From IMG/VR virus record IMGVR_UViG_3300032291_003663, positions 1-64,000 of that record: DNA of 64,000 bases. One strand, 5' to 3'. The notes under the pieces are model-generated. The model was given only the letters and a program-made list of their open reading frames with translations, searched no databases and had not been told where the DNA came from. The DNA is from a virus. This document shows positions 27,627 to 37,209 of this stretch, piece by piece. Both the position numbers and the translations under genes were made by a program. Numbering within the stretch: the stretch's first letter is position 1; the number at the start of each line of letters is the position of its first letter.

Positions 27627-28530
27627 TCATAAGGAAGTAGAAATAGATTGGAGTAAAGATAAAATAGTTTCATATTCACAATACTCTACATGGGCTCAAT
27701 GTCCTCATAAATGGAAATTACAAAGTGTAGACAAACACAGAAATCCTCCAAGTATTGAACTTACATTCGGAAAAGCAATGCACACTGCTATCCAGCATTA
27801 TTTAAAGGTAATGTATGAACAAAGTGGAACGGCTGCTGATAAAGAAGATATTATTGGATTATTTGAGAATACATTTAGAGAAGAATATAAAAGTGGATTT
27901 GAACAAAATAATAAAACACACTTCTCATCAGCTGAAGAAATGGCTGAGTATTTTGAAGACGGAAGATTAATAATTGAATTCTTTCTAAAAAAACGAGGCG
28001 AACACTTCTCAACTCGTAAAACACATCTTGTAGGAATTGAATTTCCTCTTTCATTTTCACCACATGAGAATTACCCTAATGTTAAACTAAAAGGATTTAT
28101 TGATTTTATCTTATACAATGAAAATACAGATACACTTTGTATCTATGATATTAAAACATCTAAACGAGGGTGGAAGGATGAAGATAAAAGAAATGATATC
28201 AAAACATCACAAGTATTACTCTATAAAGAATATTTTAGTAAGATATTTAATTGGGATGTAGATAAAATTGAAGTTGAATTCTTCATTGTGAAACGTAAAA
28301 TTTGGGAAGGAAGTGAATATCCAATACCTCGAATACAATCGTTCGTTCCTGCCTCAGGACCACGAAAACGTTTGGCTACTGTACAGTCTTTTCGTACGTT
28401 TATAGAAGATTGTTTTAACAGAGACGGAAAACCATTAGTCAAAGAATACCTGAAACAGGTAGGACCATATTGCAAATGGTGCCAATTTAATAATAATCCC
28501 TCTCTTTGCAACAAATTGAATTCTTTGTAA
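27589..28530 (+). CDS. PD-(D/E)XK nuclease with probable Fe-S cysteines (RecB/Cas4-like)
   Basis: 313 residues. SYSQYSTWAQCPHKWKL near 27-43 is the N-terminal signature of the PDDEXK_1 family; GFIDFIL near 167 and IYDIKTSKRGW near 184 hold the catalytic Asp, Asp and Lys. Cysteines at the N-terminal CPHKW and the C-terminal YCKWC...SLC cluster match the 4Fe-4S staple of AddB/Cas4 nucleases. Likely a single-strand or recombination exonuclease. Overlaps the gp62-like gene by 38 bases. Confidence 0.85.
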   Translation: MKKLPKHLKFLRNHKEVEIDWSKDKIVSYSQYSTWAQCPHKWKLQSVDKHRNPPSIELTFGKAMHTAIQHYLKVMYEQSGTAADKEDIIGLFENTFREEYKSGFEQNNKTHFSSAEEMAEYFEDGRLIIEFFLKKRGEHFSTRKTHLVGIEFPLSFSPHENYPNVKLKGFIDFILYNENTDTLCIYDIKTSKRGWKDEDKRNDIKTSQVLLYKEYFSKIFNWDVDKIEVEFFIVKRKIWEGSEYPIPRIQSFVPASGPRKRLATVQSFRTFIEDCFNRDGKPLVKEYLKQVGPYCKWCQFNNNPSLCNKLNSL

Positions 28531-28545
28531 AAAAATATATATTTA
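28515..28545 (+). promoter_or_regulatory. Bacteroidetes-type promoter
   Basis: ATTG at 28515-28518, 19 bases, TATATTTA at 28538-28545. Upstream of the 67-residue gene at 28564. Confidence 0.5.
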
Positions 28546-28563
28546 TATTCAAATATATAATTT

Positions 28564-28767
28564 ATGGCCGGTAAAAATGAAAAATTAACACTTACGAGTG
28601 TAAAAGTACATCAAGAATTATTTGATGATTTTAAAGTTGCTAGTATTAAAAATAAGTTTAACTTACAAAAACTTACTAATAGAGCAATGCATTTATATTT
28701 AAACAATGATGATTTTCGTAAACAACTACACAACCATGCTGAATTAGTGATGAGTGGTAGTCTTTAA
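28564..28767 (+). CDS. small basic protein, possibly DNA-binding
   Basis: 67 residues. LTSVKVHQELFDDFKVASI followed by a helix resembles the strand-helix-helix layout of ribbon-helix-helix regulators. Own promoter upstream. Assignment to that fold is tentative. Confidence 0.5.
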   Translation: MAGKNEKLTLTSVKVHQELFDDFKVASIKNKFNLQKLTNRAMHLYLNNDDFRKQLHNHAELVMSGSL

Positions 28768-28784
28768 TACTTTTAAAATTTGTT

Positions 28785-30227
28785 ATGAAAGAAGGTTATA
28801 TTCCTCAAGAACAACGTAAAAAAATCTTACTATTATCGGATGACATTAGAACAACATCTGGTATAGCAACAATGGCAAGAGAGATAATTTTAGGTACTTG
28901 TCATCACTACAATTGGATAAATTTAGGAAGCACAATCCACAACCCAGATGAGGGTAAAAAATTAGATTTAAGTGCAGATTCTAACAACTTTAATGGAATA
29001 ACAGACGCTAGCGTAATGTTATACCCCAATTCAGGATATGGTACTATTGAGAAGATCAGGGATTTACTACGAATAGAAAAACCAGATGCAATAATGTTAT
29101 TTACGGATCCACGTTATTGGACATGGTTGTGGATGCATGAGCGTGAAATACGTGCTCAAGTTCCTATTATTTATCTTAATATTTGGGATTCTTTACCTTA
29201 TCCGTTATATAATAGAGCTTTCTATGAGTCATGTGATGGTTTATTAGCAATTTCTAAACAAACAGAAAATATTAATAACGTTGTATTAGCAGATAAAGCT
29301 AAAGATAAAGTTATAGGATACGTTCCTCATGGTATAAATGAAGATGTATTTTTTCCTATTAAAAAAGGAGATGCTAAATGGGATGAACTTCAAACATTTA
29401 AAAAACAAATCTTTAAAGATAAAGAATACGATTTTATCTTAATGTTTAATTCTAGAAATATCAGACGAAAATCATTTCCTGATGTTCTATTAGCTTGGAA
29501 ATTATTCGTAGATAATCTTCCTGAAGACAAAAAAGATAAAGTAGCTCTACTTGCTCATACTCAACCACTAGATGAAAACGGAACAGACATTCCAGCTGTA
29601 ATGGAAATGATATGGGGTAAAAACCCACCTAATGTGTTTATAACAGGTTTAAATAGATTTATTCCTGAACAAATGAACTTATTATACAATATATCAGATG
29701 CTACAATCTTGATTTCATCTAATGAAGGATGGGGATTGTCACTTACCGAAGCAATGATGTGTGGAAAACCAATTATTGCAAACGTAACAGGTGGTATGCA
29801 AGATCAAATGCGTTTTGAAGATGAAAATGGTAACTGGGTTAAATTTACAGAAGAATTTGGTTCAAATCACTTTGGAAAATATAAAAAATGTGGTAAATGG
29901 GCCTTTCCCGTATTTCCTTCAAATTTATCAATTGTAGGTTCAATTCCAACACCTTATATATTTGATGATAGAGCTGATTTTAGAGATGCTGCTAATCAAA
30001 TGCGAGTACTGTATGATTTAGGTTCTGAAGAAATAGAAAATAGAGGAAATGCTGCTCGTAAATGGGTTACATCTGATGAGGCTATGATGACATCTAAGAA
30101 TATGGCTAAAAACTATATTAAGTATACAGATGAAATGTTTGATAAATGGAAACCTAGAGAAAATTATGACTTTATAAAAATAGAAGAATTACCTGCAAAA
30201 CAAAATAAACATATAATTTCGTTATGA
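28785..30227 (+). CDS. glycosyltransferase, GT4-like
   Basis: 480 residues. N-terminal Rossmann half with LLLSDDIRTTSGIATMARE near 16-34; the C-terminal half has MFNSRNIRRKSFPDVLLAW near 223 and ISSNEGWGLSLTEAMMCGKPII near 309-330, the E-x7-E donor-binding motif of GT4 enzymes. The stop overlaps the next glycosyltransferase (ATGA). Confidence 0.85.
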   Translation: MKEGYIPQEQRKKILLLSDDIRTTSGIATMAREIILGTCHHYNWINLGSTIHNPDEGKKLDLSADSNNFNGITDASVMLYPNSGYGTIEKIRDLLRIEKPDAIMLFTDPRYWTWLWMHEREIRAQVPIIYLNIWDSLPYPLYNRAFYESCDGLLAISKQTENINNVVLADKAKDKVIGYVPHGINEDVFFPIKKGDAKWDELQTFKKQIFKDKEYDFILMFNSRNIRRKSFPDVLLAWKLFVDNLPEDKKDKVALLAHTQPLDENGTDIPAVMEMIWGKNPPNVFITGLNRFIPEQMNLLYNISDATILISSNEGWGLSLTEAMMCGKPIIANVTGGMQDQMRFEDENGNWVKFTEEFGSNHFGKYKKCGKWAFPVFPSNLSIVGSIPTPYIFDDRADFRDAANQMRVLYDLGSEEIENRGNAARKWVTSDEAMMTSKNMAKNYIKYTDEMFDKWKPRENYDFIKIEELPAKQNKHIISL

Positions 30228-31522
30228 ACAAACCACTTTGCGTAGTAAGCTGTCCAATAGACACATATAGCGGATACGGAGCTAGATCTCGTGATTTTGT
30301 AAAATCTCTTATCAAAGCTAAAGGAGATGAATGGGATATTAAAATTTTATCTCAACGATGGGGATCTACTCCATTCGGTGCCTTAAATGAAGATATTAAA
30401 GAAGATTTAGATTTAAAAAATAGAATAATAGGAGCACTTACAATGCAACTTAACTTCCAACCCTATGTGTGGATTCAAATTACAGTACCTAACGAGTTCC
30501 AACCATTAGGAAAACATAATATTGGAGTAACAGCTGGAATAGAAACAACTATTTGTGACCACACATGGCTTGAAGGATGTAACAGAATGGATATTAATTT
30601 AGTATCATCTGAACATTCTAAAAAGATATTTGAAACTAGTAATTTTGAACACAAAAATACTGCTGGTCAAACTGTTGAAAAATTTGAACTAAAAAAACCT
30701 ATTGAGGTACTTTTTGAAGGTGCAGATCTGAACAAGTATTTCAAATCAGATACACTTACTGATTTTAACATTTATGATGATTTAAATACAATTAGCGAAT
30801 CATTTTGTTATTTGTTCGTAGGACATTGGTTACAAGGTGAATACGGCGAAGATAGAAAAAATATTGGATACATGATTAAAGCATTCCTAGAAGTATTTAA
30901 AAACAAGAAAAATAAACCAGCATTGATTTTAAAAATATCTCAAGGTGCTCCTTCAATTATGGATAGAGATGTTATTTTAAAGAAAATAGAAGATATTAGA
31001 AATACCATAGCTGGAAAAGATTTACCAAACATATATCTTGTTCATGGAGATCTAAGTGATGAAGAAATAAATTGTATTTATAATCACCCAAAAGTAAAAG
31101 CAATGATTTCATTTACTAAAGGTGAAGGATTTGGACGACCATTACTTGAATTTAGTGTTGTTGGAAAACCAATTATCGCTAGTGGATGGAGTGGACATTT
31201 AGATTTCTTAAATGCTGAATTTTGCGGATTAGTAGGGGGATCATTGAATAAGGTACATCCAAGTGCTGTTGTTCAAAATACACTACTTGCTGAATCAATG
31301 TGGTTTAGACCAGATGATAATCAATCTGGACACGCTCTCGATGATGTATTTAATAACTATAAAGATTATCAAGAAAAGGCAAAACGATTAGCATATAGAA
31401 ATAAACAAAATTTTTCATTAGATAAAATGACTGAAAAACTAGGTGAATTACTTAAACAATACGTGCCAGAAACACCAAAACATGTTACTTTAAATTTACC
31501 TAAGCTTAAAAAAGTAGATTAA
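30224..31522 (+). CDS. glycosyltransferase, GT4-like
   Basis: 432 residues. YSGYGARSRDFVKSL near 16-30 and FTKGEGFGRPLLEFSVVGKPIIASG near 299-323, the E-x7-E region, mark a GT-B fold. Translationally coupled to the preceding GT4 enzyme, so the pair likely acts on the same glycan. Confidence 0.85.
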   Translation: MNKPLCVVSCPIDTYSGYGARSRDFVKSLIKAKGDEWDIKILSQRWGSTPFGALNEDIKEDLDLKNRIIGALTMQLNFQPYVWIQITVPNEFQPLGKHNIGVTAGIETTICDHTWLEGCNRMDINLVSSEHSKKIFETSNFEHKNTAGQTVEKFELKKPIEVLFEGADLNKYFKSDTLTDFNIYDDLNTISESFCYLFVGHWLQGEYGEDRKNIGYMIKAFLEVFKNKKNKPALILKISQGAPSIMDRDVILKKIEDIRNTIAGKDLPNIYLVHGDLSDEEINCIYNHPKVKAMISFTKGEGFGRPLLEFSVVGKPIIASGWSGHLDFLNAEFCGLVGGSLNKVHPSAVVQNTLLAESMWFRPDDNQSGHALDDVFNNYKDYQEKAKRLAYRNKQNFSLDKMTEKLGELLKQYVPETPKHVTLNLPKLKKVD

Positions 31523-31549
31523 CATATATTTATATACAAAACACAAATC

Positions 31550-31759
31550 ATGGAAAAGAAACCAACAAAAAAAGCCACTTCTAAAAAGAAAGTCGATGTT
31601 GCTCCTAAAACGAAAGTAGTTAAAAAGAAAGTATCCGATAGTATAGAAGATTCTTTCTTAGCTCCCGAAGCAACTCCTCATGTTGAACATTATGTTCATA
31701 CTAGTCCAAAAGTAAAAAAATCATTTTGGACTAAAGCTAAGAACTTTTTGGGATTCTAA
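31550..31759 (+). CDS. lysine-rich histone-tail-like small protein
   Basis: 69 residues, the first third almost only Lys, Thr, Ser and Pro (KKPTKKATSKKK), then an acidic segment and a hydrophobic FWTKAKNFLGF tail. Composition suggests nucleic-acid or membrane contact. No family recognised. Confidence 0.55.
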   Translation: MEKKPTKKATSKKKVDVAPKTKVVKKKVSDSIEDSFLAPEATPHVEHYVHTSPKVKKSFWTKAKNFLGF

Positions 31760-31778
31760 TTTATTATTCGTAAATTTA
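31748..31778 (+). promoter_or_regulatory. Bacteroidetes-type promoter
   Basis: TTGG at 31748-31751, 19 bases, TAAATTTA at 31771-31778, immediately before the gene at 31783. Confidence 0.5.
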
Positions 31779-31782
31779 TAGC

Positions 31783-32214
31783 ATGACAGATAATTTAGTA
31801 AAATGCCACTGTTGTGGTGCTGAGATGTGTTACGAATATCATCATTCTCAATACATCCAATGGATGTGCTTTAATTGTGGATATGGTAGTACATCACATA
31901 TGGTTAAAGATAGTGATTTTATAAAAAATTCTAAAGAATCACTGCCTGAATTGATTAAGGATTTAGAAATCATAGATGAAGAAGGATTTATATGGTATCC
32001 AAGTACAATTAATGTTCCTGAAAAAGGTATGTTATTTCCAAATGGTGGAAATAAAGATGCTTGGGGATGGACAGTTGCTCCTTTAATATCCATTAAAGAA
32101 GAAGAAAGATCTCGTTTTCCTAAAAATCAAACACATAGAGTTGATTTAAACCACATGGAACACTTTTCTAAGGAAAAATTTGCTGAAGCCGTTACAAAAC
32201 TAAATTCTCTATGA
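31783..32214 (+). CDS. zinc-ribbon protein of unknown function
   Basis: 143 residues. KCHCCGAEMC near 6-15 and WMCFNCGYGS near 28-37 form a zinc ribbon; the remainder has no known domain. The stop overlaps the next start (ATGA). Confidence 0.6.
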   Translation: MTDNLVKCHCCGAEMCYEYHHSQYIQWMCFNCGYGSTSHMVKDSDFIKNSKESLPELIKDLEIIDEEGFIWYPSTINVPEKGMLFPNGGNKDAWGWTVAPLISIKEEERSRFPKNQTHRVDLNHMEHFSKEKFAEAVTKLNSL

Positions 32215-32570
32215 CAAGCCCAGAATTTATAATTTGGTTAAAAGGCTTTACTGAAGCTTGTAATGATTTTACAGCAACACCAAAGCAATGGGACCGAATT
32301 AAAGAAGTATTATATGAGGTAAAAGATTATGATGATAACCCTGATCTTGATCAGGAAATAGAGAGAGGCTTCAATGATTGGTATCCAATTGAATATACAA
32401 CTGGATCTGGGTCTATATCTATTTCTGGGTCTACATCTACCTATAATAATGTAGTATGGAGTGATCAAAGAGGAAGTTGGCATTACACTAACAACCCAGA
32501 AGGATTTGGATACTATGATGCAAACAATACAATGGATATTAAGAATAAAAAAGAATTATTAAATGATTAA
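32211..32570 (+). CDS. conserved hypothetical protein
   Basis: 119 residues. FIIWLKGFTEACNDFTATPKQW near the start resembles a small phage protein family of unknown role; a serine/glycine-rich linker (SGSGSIS-type, residues 62-77) follows. Coupled to the previous gene. Confidence 0.5.
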   Translation: MTSPEFIIWLKGFTEACNDFTATPKQWDRIKEVLYEVKDYDDNPDLDQEIERGFNDWYPIEYTTGSGSISISGSTSTYNNVVWSDQRGSWHYTNNPEGFGYYDANNTMDIKNKKELLND

Positions 32571-32573
32571 GTT

Positions 32574-33191
32574 ATGCCTTCAATTAGTTATGCTATCACT
32601 GCTCATAATGAAGTAGATGAATTAATTAGACTACTAAACCAATTAGTCAATATTGCCAATAAAGAGGATGAAATAATCATTCAGCTAGACTTAACAGCAA
32701 CTATGGGGGTAAAATATATTATAGATGAATATCCCACTGTTAAAAATATTGAGTTTGGATTAAATAAAGATTTTGCTTCATTTAAGAATAATCTAAAAAA
32801 TAATTGTACTAAAGATTACATATTTTTTATAGATGCAGATGAATATCCTTCTACTCATTTAATTAAGTTACTCAAACAAGTATTAACATCTCACGCTGAT
32901 ATAGATTGTTTTGCTTTACCTAGAATCAATACGGTTGATGGTCTTACTCAAGAACATATTCAAAAGTGGGGATGGGTAGTAGACAATAAAAATAGAATTA
33001 ATTGGCCCGATTATCAAACTAGAATTTGCAAGAATATTCCTGATATAAAATGGGTAGGTAAAGTTCATGAACGACTAGAAGGATTTAAAATTATCTCTCA
33101 TTTCCCTTCAGAATATGAAGAATGGGCTTTAATTCATCCTAAGACAATCAAACGGCAAGAAATACAAAATAATCTTTACTCGCAAATATAA
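32574..33191 (+). CDS. glycosyltransferase, GT2-like
   Basis: 205 residues. SYAITAHNEVDELIRLL near 4-20 is the GT2 nucleotide-binding start and IFFIDADEYPS near 82-92 the D-x-D motif. Shorter than most GT2 proteins, but both key motifs are present. First gene of the second carbohydrate island after the GT4 pair. Confidence 0.8.
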   Translation: MPSISYAITAHNEVDELIRLLNQLVNIANKEDEIIIQLDLTATMGVKYIIDEYPTVKNIEFGLNKDFASFKNNLKNNCTKDYIFFIDADEYPSTHLIKLLKQVLTSHADIDCFALPRINTVDGLTQEHIQKWGWVVDNKNRINWPDYQTRICKNIPDIKWVGKVHERLEGFKIISHFPSEYEEWALIHPKTIKRQEIQNNLYSQI

Positions 33192-33194
33192 GTT

Positions 33195-33830
33195 ATGGCA
33201 AACGGAATATATAAGATAACTGAGGATTTTGAAAAAGCATTATCTGATTACACAGGTGCTCCTTATGTGATTACAGTTGATAATCAAAGTAACGCTTTAT
33301 TTTTAGCTTTAAAATACGAAAATATTAAAGGAGTAGAAATTACTATTCCTTCAAGAACATATCCCTCCGTACCCTGTGAAATAATACATGCAGGCGGGAA
33401 AGTAAATTTTAGAAAAATTAAAGGTAAAACCATTAAAGGGGCATACCAATTAGCTCCTACCAAAGTATGGGATAGTGCTTTAAGTTTTACTTACAATATG
33501 TACAAACCAAACACTCATATGTGTTTATCCTTTACAGGTCCGTATAAACATTTTAAATTAAGTAAAGGTGGAGCTATATTAACGGATGACTTTGATGCTT
33601 ATAGTTGGTTTAAAAGAGCAAGATATAGTGGCAGAAGAGAATGCTCATACCATGATGATAATCTCGACATGTTAGGATGGAATTTCTATATGATGCCAGA
33701 ATTAGCAGCTAGAGGATTATTACTAATGAATCAATTTTATCATGGTGGTATTCCAAGACACAACTATGATTTAGAATTATCATACCCCGATTTATCTAAA
33801 TTTCCTATTTACACTCAGAACCATGACTAA
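33195..33830 (+). CDS. DegT/DnrJ-type aminotransferase-like protein, C-terminally short
   Basis: 211 residues against about 370 for the family. It contains the cofactor-binding N-terminal part: VDNQSNALFLALKY near 29-42, a WDSALSFTYN-like strand near 91, and SFTGPYKHFKLSKGGAIL near 111-128 where Lys is the PLP residue in relatives. The C-terminal small domain is missing. It may be a reduced active form or a decaying copy. Confidence 0.6.
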   Translation: MANGIYKITEDFEKALSDYTGAPYVITVDNQSNALFLALKYENIKGVEITIPSRTYPSVPCEIIHAGGKVNFRKIKGKTIKGAYQLAPTKVWDSALSFTYNMYKPNTHMCLSFTGPYKHFKLSKGGAILTDDFDAYSWFKRARYSGRRECSYHDDNLDMLGWNFYMMPELAARGLLLMNQFYHGGIPRHNYDLELSYPDLSKFPIYTQNHD

Positions 33831-34530
33831 TAAGGTAGCTATAATGCAACCATATTTCGTCCCATATATAGGCTACTTTCAACTAATCAACTCAGTAGAT
33901 AACTTTATTATATATGATAATATTCAATATACTAAAAAGGGATGGATTAATAGAAATAGAATACTAGTTAATGGGAATGATAAAGTAATAACCTTACCTC
34001 TAAAAAAGGATTCTGATTATTTAAATGTAATGGATAGAAAATTATCTGAATCTTGGGACAAGGATAAAAGAAAAATGTTAAATCTAATACACGTTTCATA
34101 TCGTAATGCTCCTTATTTTATAGAAGCATATGATGTAATTCAAAAATGCTTGTTGGATACCGAAGAAAATTTATTTACCTTTATATTAAATAATTTAAAA
34201 AATATAAATAATTATCTTGAAATTAAAACATCAATTATAGCTTCATCTGAATTAGATATCGATCACTCTCTTAAATCACAAGATAAAGTATTAGCTATTT
34301 GTAAAGTACGAAAAGCTACTAAATATATAAATGCTATTGGTGGTATTGAACTTTATAATAAAGAAGAATTTAAAAAACAAGATATTGAATTAAATTTTAT
34401 AAAATCAAGTCCTATAAGCTATAAACAATTTAATAATGAATTTGTCTCTTGGCTTTCTATTATTGATGTAATGATGTTTAATTCTAAAGAAACTATTAAA
34501 CAATATTTAAACTTATATACTTTAATATGA
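33823..34530 (+). CDS. WbqC-like family protein
   Basis: 235 residues. Starts with VAIMQPYFVPYIGYFQLI, the diagnostic WbqC opening, then FIIYDNIQYTKKGWINRNR near 28-46. WbqC genes sit in O-antigen clusters next to DegT aminotransferases; biochemical role not settled. Overlaps the DegT-like gene by 8 bases. Confidence 0.9.
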   Translation: MTNKVAIMQPYFVPYIGYFQLINSVDNFIIYDNIQYTKKGWINRNRILVNGNDKVITLPLKKDSDYLNVMDRKLSESWDKDKRKMLNLIHVSYRNAPYFIEAYDVIQKCLLDTEENLFTFILNNLKNINNYLEIKTSIIASSELDIDHSLKSQDKVLAICKVRKATKYINAIGGIELYNKEEFKKQDIELNFIKSSPISYKQFNNEFVSWLSIIDVMMFNSKETIKQYLNLYTLI

Positions 34531-35087
34531 AAAGTATACCCCACTATTACGAAAACATCCAAGGATGGTTTAGTTTTTCTAAATTATACTCTCATGTAGT
34601 ACAGAAATATCCTAATGGAAGCCATTTTATAGAAGTTGGAGTATGGAAAGGCACATCAGCATCATACATGGGAGTTGAAATATATAACTCTGGTAAAAAT
34701 ATTAAATTTGATTGTATCGATCCATTTGTACCTGTAAAAAATGATATGCCTGAATTTGAAATAACTCATAAAGATTTAAAAAATACATTTATTAACAATA
34801 TGAAGCCACTTAAAGGCTACTACAATCTCATACTAACCGGATCTCCAGAATGCACAGAATTATATAAAGATAAATCCGTTGATTTCGTTTTCATTGATGG
34901 TGATCATTCATATAGTGCTGTTATGCAAGATATAAAAGCATGGCTTCCTAAAATGAAACCAGGAAGTATTCTTGCAGGTCACGATTACGCATTTCCCGAA
35001 GTAAGAAAAGCATGTCATGATGTTCTTGGAGAAAAAAATTGGAGTGATCCTTTTGAATGTGATTGTTGGATGGTAGAAATTGAATAA
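34527..35087 (+). CDS. class I SAM-dependent methyltransferase (Methyltransf_24 type)
   Basis: 186 residues. HFIEVGVWKGTSASYM near 32-47 (SAM loop), FDCIDPFVP near 60 and VDFVFIDGDHSYSAVMQDI near 116-134 are the family signatures. Relative of the protein at 95. ATGA overlap with the WbqC-like gene. Confidence 0.85.
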   Translation: MKSIPHYYENIQGWFSFSKLYSHVVQKYPNGSHFIEVGVWKGTSASYMGVEIYNSGKNIKFDCIDPFVPVKNDMPEFEITHKDLKNTFINNMKPLKGYYNLILTGSPECTELYKDKSVDFVFIDGDHSYSAVMQDIKAWLPKMKPGSILAGHDYAFPEVRKACHDVLGEKNWSDPFECDCWMVEIE

Positions 35088-35088
35088 T

Positions 35089-36045
35089 ATGAAATGGAAA
35101 AAATTAGGTAGGATATTTAATCCTCAAGATTATCAAACAGAGTGGATGAAAGAATTTGCTCAATGTACTAGTGCATTGGTGTTTGATACTTACGTTAGAA
35201 TTTACTTTAGTTGTCGTCCTGAAAAAGATAAAGAGGGACAAGCAAAATCATACACTGCTTTTATAGATGTTGATAGAAATAATTTATTTAATATAATAAA
35301 TGTAGCTAAAGAACCTATATTGCCACTTGGTGAATTAGGAACATTTGATGAATTTGCAGTATATCCTACTTCTGTGTTTAGAGACTATGAGGACATAAAA
35401 TTATATTATGCTGGATGGAATAGGATGAAATCAGTACCATTTAATACATCAATTGGTTTAGCTATAAGTAAAGATGGAGGTACAACATTCAATAGAATAG
35501 GAGCTGGCCCCATATTGTCTGCTAGCACTGATGAACCATTTGTTATTAGTGGTCCTAAAGTAAGAAGATTTAATGGAATACTGTATATGTTCTACTTAGC
35601 AGGAACTAAATGGATAGAACATGAAGGTAAACCGGAAATTATTTATAAACTTAAAATGGCTGTTTCTAAAGATGGAATGCATTGGACTAAAATAAATAAA
35701 AATATTGTAAGTGATATTCTAGAAGAAAATGAATGCCAAGCAGGTCCTGATGTGTTTTATCATAATGGAAAATACCATATGTACTTTATTTACAGATATG
35801 CGTTAGATTTTAGAAACAATAGAGGCAGGGGATACCAAATAGGATACGCATATTCAGACGACCTAATCAAATGGACACGAGATGATGAAAATGTAGGAAT
35901 ACATTATTCCGAACCAGGTGAATGGGACGGGGACATGCATCATTATCCCCATGTGTTTGAATTAGATGGAAATCATTACATGTTATATAATGGAAACGAA
36001 TTTGGTAAATATGGCTTTGGCCTTGCAATTTTAGAAAATGAATAA
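35089..36045 (+). CDS. glycosidase-like five-bladed beta-propeller protein
   Basis: 318 residues from the ATG at 35089; a TTG three codons upstream is less likely. Repeated blades of the GH32/43/68/130 type: YVRIYFSCRP near 40, IKLYYAGWNRM near 103, ILYMFYLAGTKW near 165, KYHMYFIYRYA near 224, HHYPHVFE near 284. It may cleave or transfer a glycan, or act as a phosphorylase like GH130. Substrate unknown. Confidence 0.7.
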   Translation: MKWKKLGRIFNPQDYQTEWMKEFAQCTSALVFDTYVRIYFSCRPEKDKEGQAKSYTAFIDVDRNNLFNIINVAKEPILPLGELGTFDEFAVYPTSVFRDYEDIKLYYAGWNRMKSVPFNTSIGLAISKDGGTTFNRIGAGPILSASTDEPFVISGPKVRRFNGILYMFYLAGTKWIEHEGKPEIIYKLKMAVSKDGMHWTKINKNIVSDILEENECQAGPDVFYHNGKYHMYFIYRYALDFRNNRGRGYQIGYAYSDDLIKWTRDDENVGIHYSEPGEWDGDMHHYPHVFELDGNHYMLYNGNEFGKYGFGLAILENE

Positions 36046-37204
36046 TATAAGTTTTAAAATAAATACTTCAACGGTAAATGATATTAAGAAGCATCTTGAA
36101 GAATGTTCAATTCATTTTGCTCCTGCTTTAGACACATATGTTAATATAGAAGAATACGCTAATAAAATTTATAACAAAGCTGTTAGATTTGAAGCATTTA
36201 ATGACTCTAAATTAATAGGTTTAATAGCAATGTATATTGACTTAAATAAAAAAATAGGATTCATAACTAATGTAAGTATAGATATTGAATATAAAGGACA
36301 GGGTGTAGGGGGTATTTTAATAAATAAAGCTAAAAAACATGCTTCTAAAAACAATATTGAATTAATTGAACTAGAAGTTTATAATGAAAATATTAAAGCT
36401 ATGGGTTTTTACCATAAACATGGATTTAATACATCCCAAATAAGTGAACAAACATCTTTTATGCAATATGAGTGTGAACGAGACTATGACCAGGAATTTC
36501 AAGATACAGCAGATCATAAGTATGCTTATAACTTTGATTTTGATGTAATGCATCCTTATATGATTAAATCCTTTGAGCCATTTTTTAAAGGAGATGATGT
36601 ACTTGAGTTAGGTAGTTTTAAAGGTGATTTTACTAAACATTTATCTGGGTATTTTGCTGAGGTAGCATGTGTTGAAGCATCTCATAAAGCTATACAACAT
36701 GCTAAAACTAAATTTAATGATGCTACAACATTCTATAATTCATTATTTGAAAATACAGTATTATCTAAAAAATATAATAATATTGTATTAACACATGTTT
36801 TAGAACATGTAGATAATCCTGTAAAACTATTAAATAAAATTAAAGAGGAATGGTTAACAGATGATGGTTGCTTATTTGTCGTTTGTCCTAATGCTAATGC
36901 TCCTTCAAGACAAATAGCAGTTAAAATGGGATTAATAACACATAATAGCGCTATCACACCAGCAGAAGCAGAACATGGGCATAGAATCACATATACATTA
37001 GACACATTAGAAAGAGATGCTAAACAAAGCGGATTAAAAGTAATTTACCGCTCAGGTATATTCTTTAAAGCATTAGCTAATTTTCAGTGGGATCAATTAC
37101 TTCAAACAGACATTATAAGTAAAGAATATCTAGATGGATGTTATGCCTTAGGCCAACAATACCCAGACTTATGTTCAAGTATATTACTAGTATGTAAAAA
37201 ATAA
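36038..37204 (+). CDS. GNAT acetyltransferase / SAM methyltransferase fusion
   Basis: 388 residues. Residues 1-145 form a GNAT domain with acetyl-CoA loop YKGQGVGGILINKAKKH near 87-103. Residues 165-388 are a Methyltransf_23-like domain with DVLELGSFKGDF near 187, VLTHVLEHVDNP near 248 and FVVCPNANAPS near 280. Two sugar-decorating activities in one chain. Overlaps the preceding stop by 8 bases. Confidence 0.85.
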   Translation: MNNISFKINTSTVNDIKKHLEECSIHFAPALDTYVNIEEYANKIYNKAVRFEAFNDSKLIGLIAMYIDLNKKIGFITNVSIDIEYKGQGVGGILINKAKKHASKNNIELIELEVYNENIKAMGFYHKHGFNTSQISEQTSFMQYECERDYDQEFQDTADHKYAYNFDFDVMHPYMIKSFEPFFKGDDVLELGSFKGDFTKHLSGYFAEVACVEASHKAIQHAKTKFNDATTFYNSLFENTVLSKKYNNIVLTHVLEHVDNPVKLLNKIKEEWLTDDGCLFVVCPNANAPSRQIAVKMGLITHNSAITPAEAEHGHRITYTLDTLERDAKQSGLKVIYRSGIFFKALANFQWDQLLQTDIISKEYLDGCYALGQQYPDLCSSILLVCKK

Positions 37205-37209
37205 ATAAT

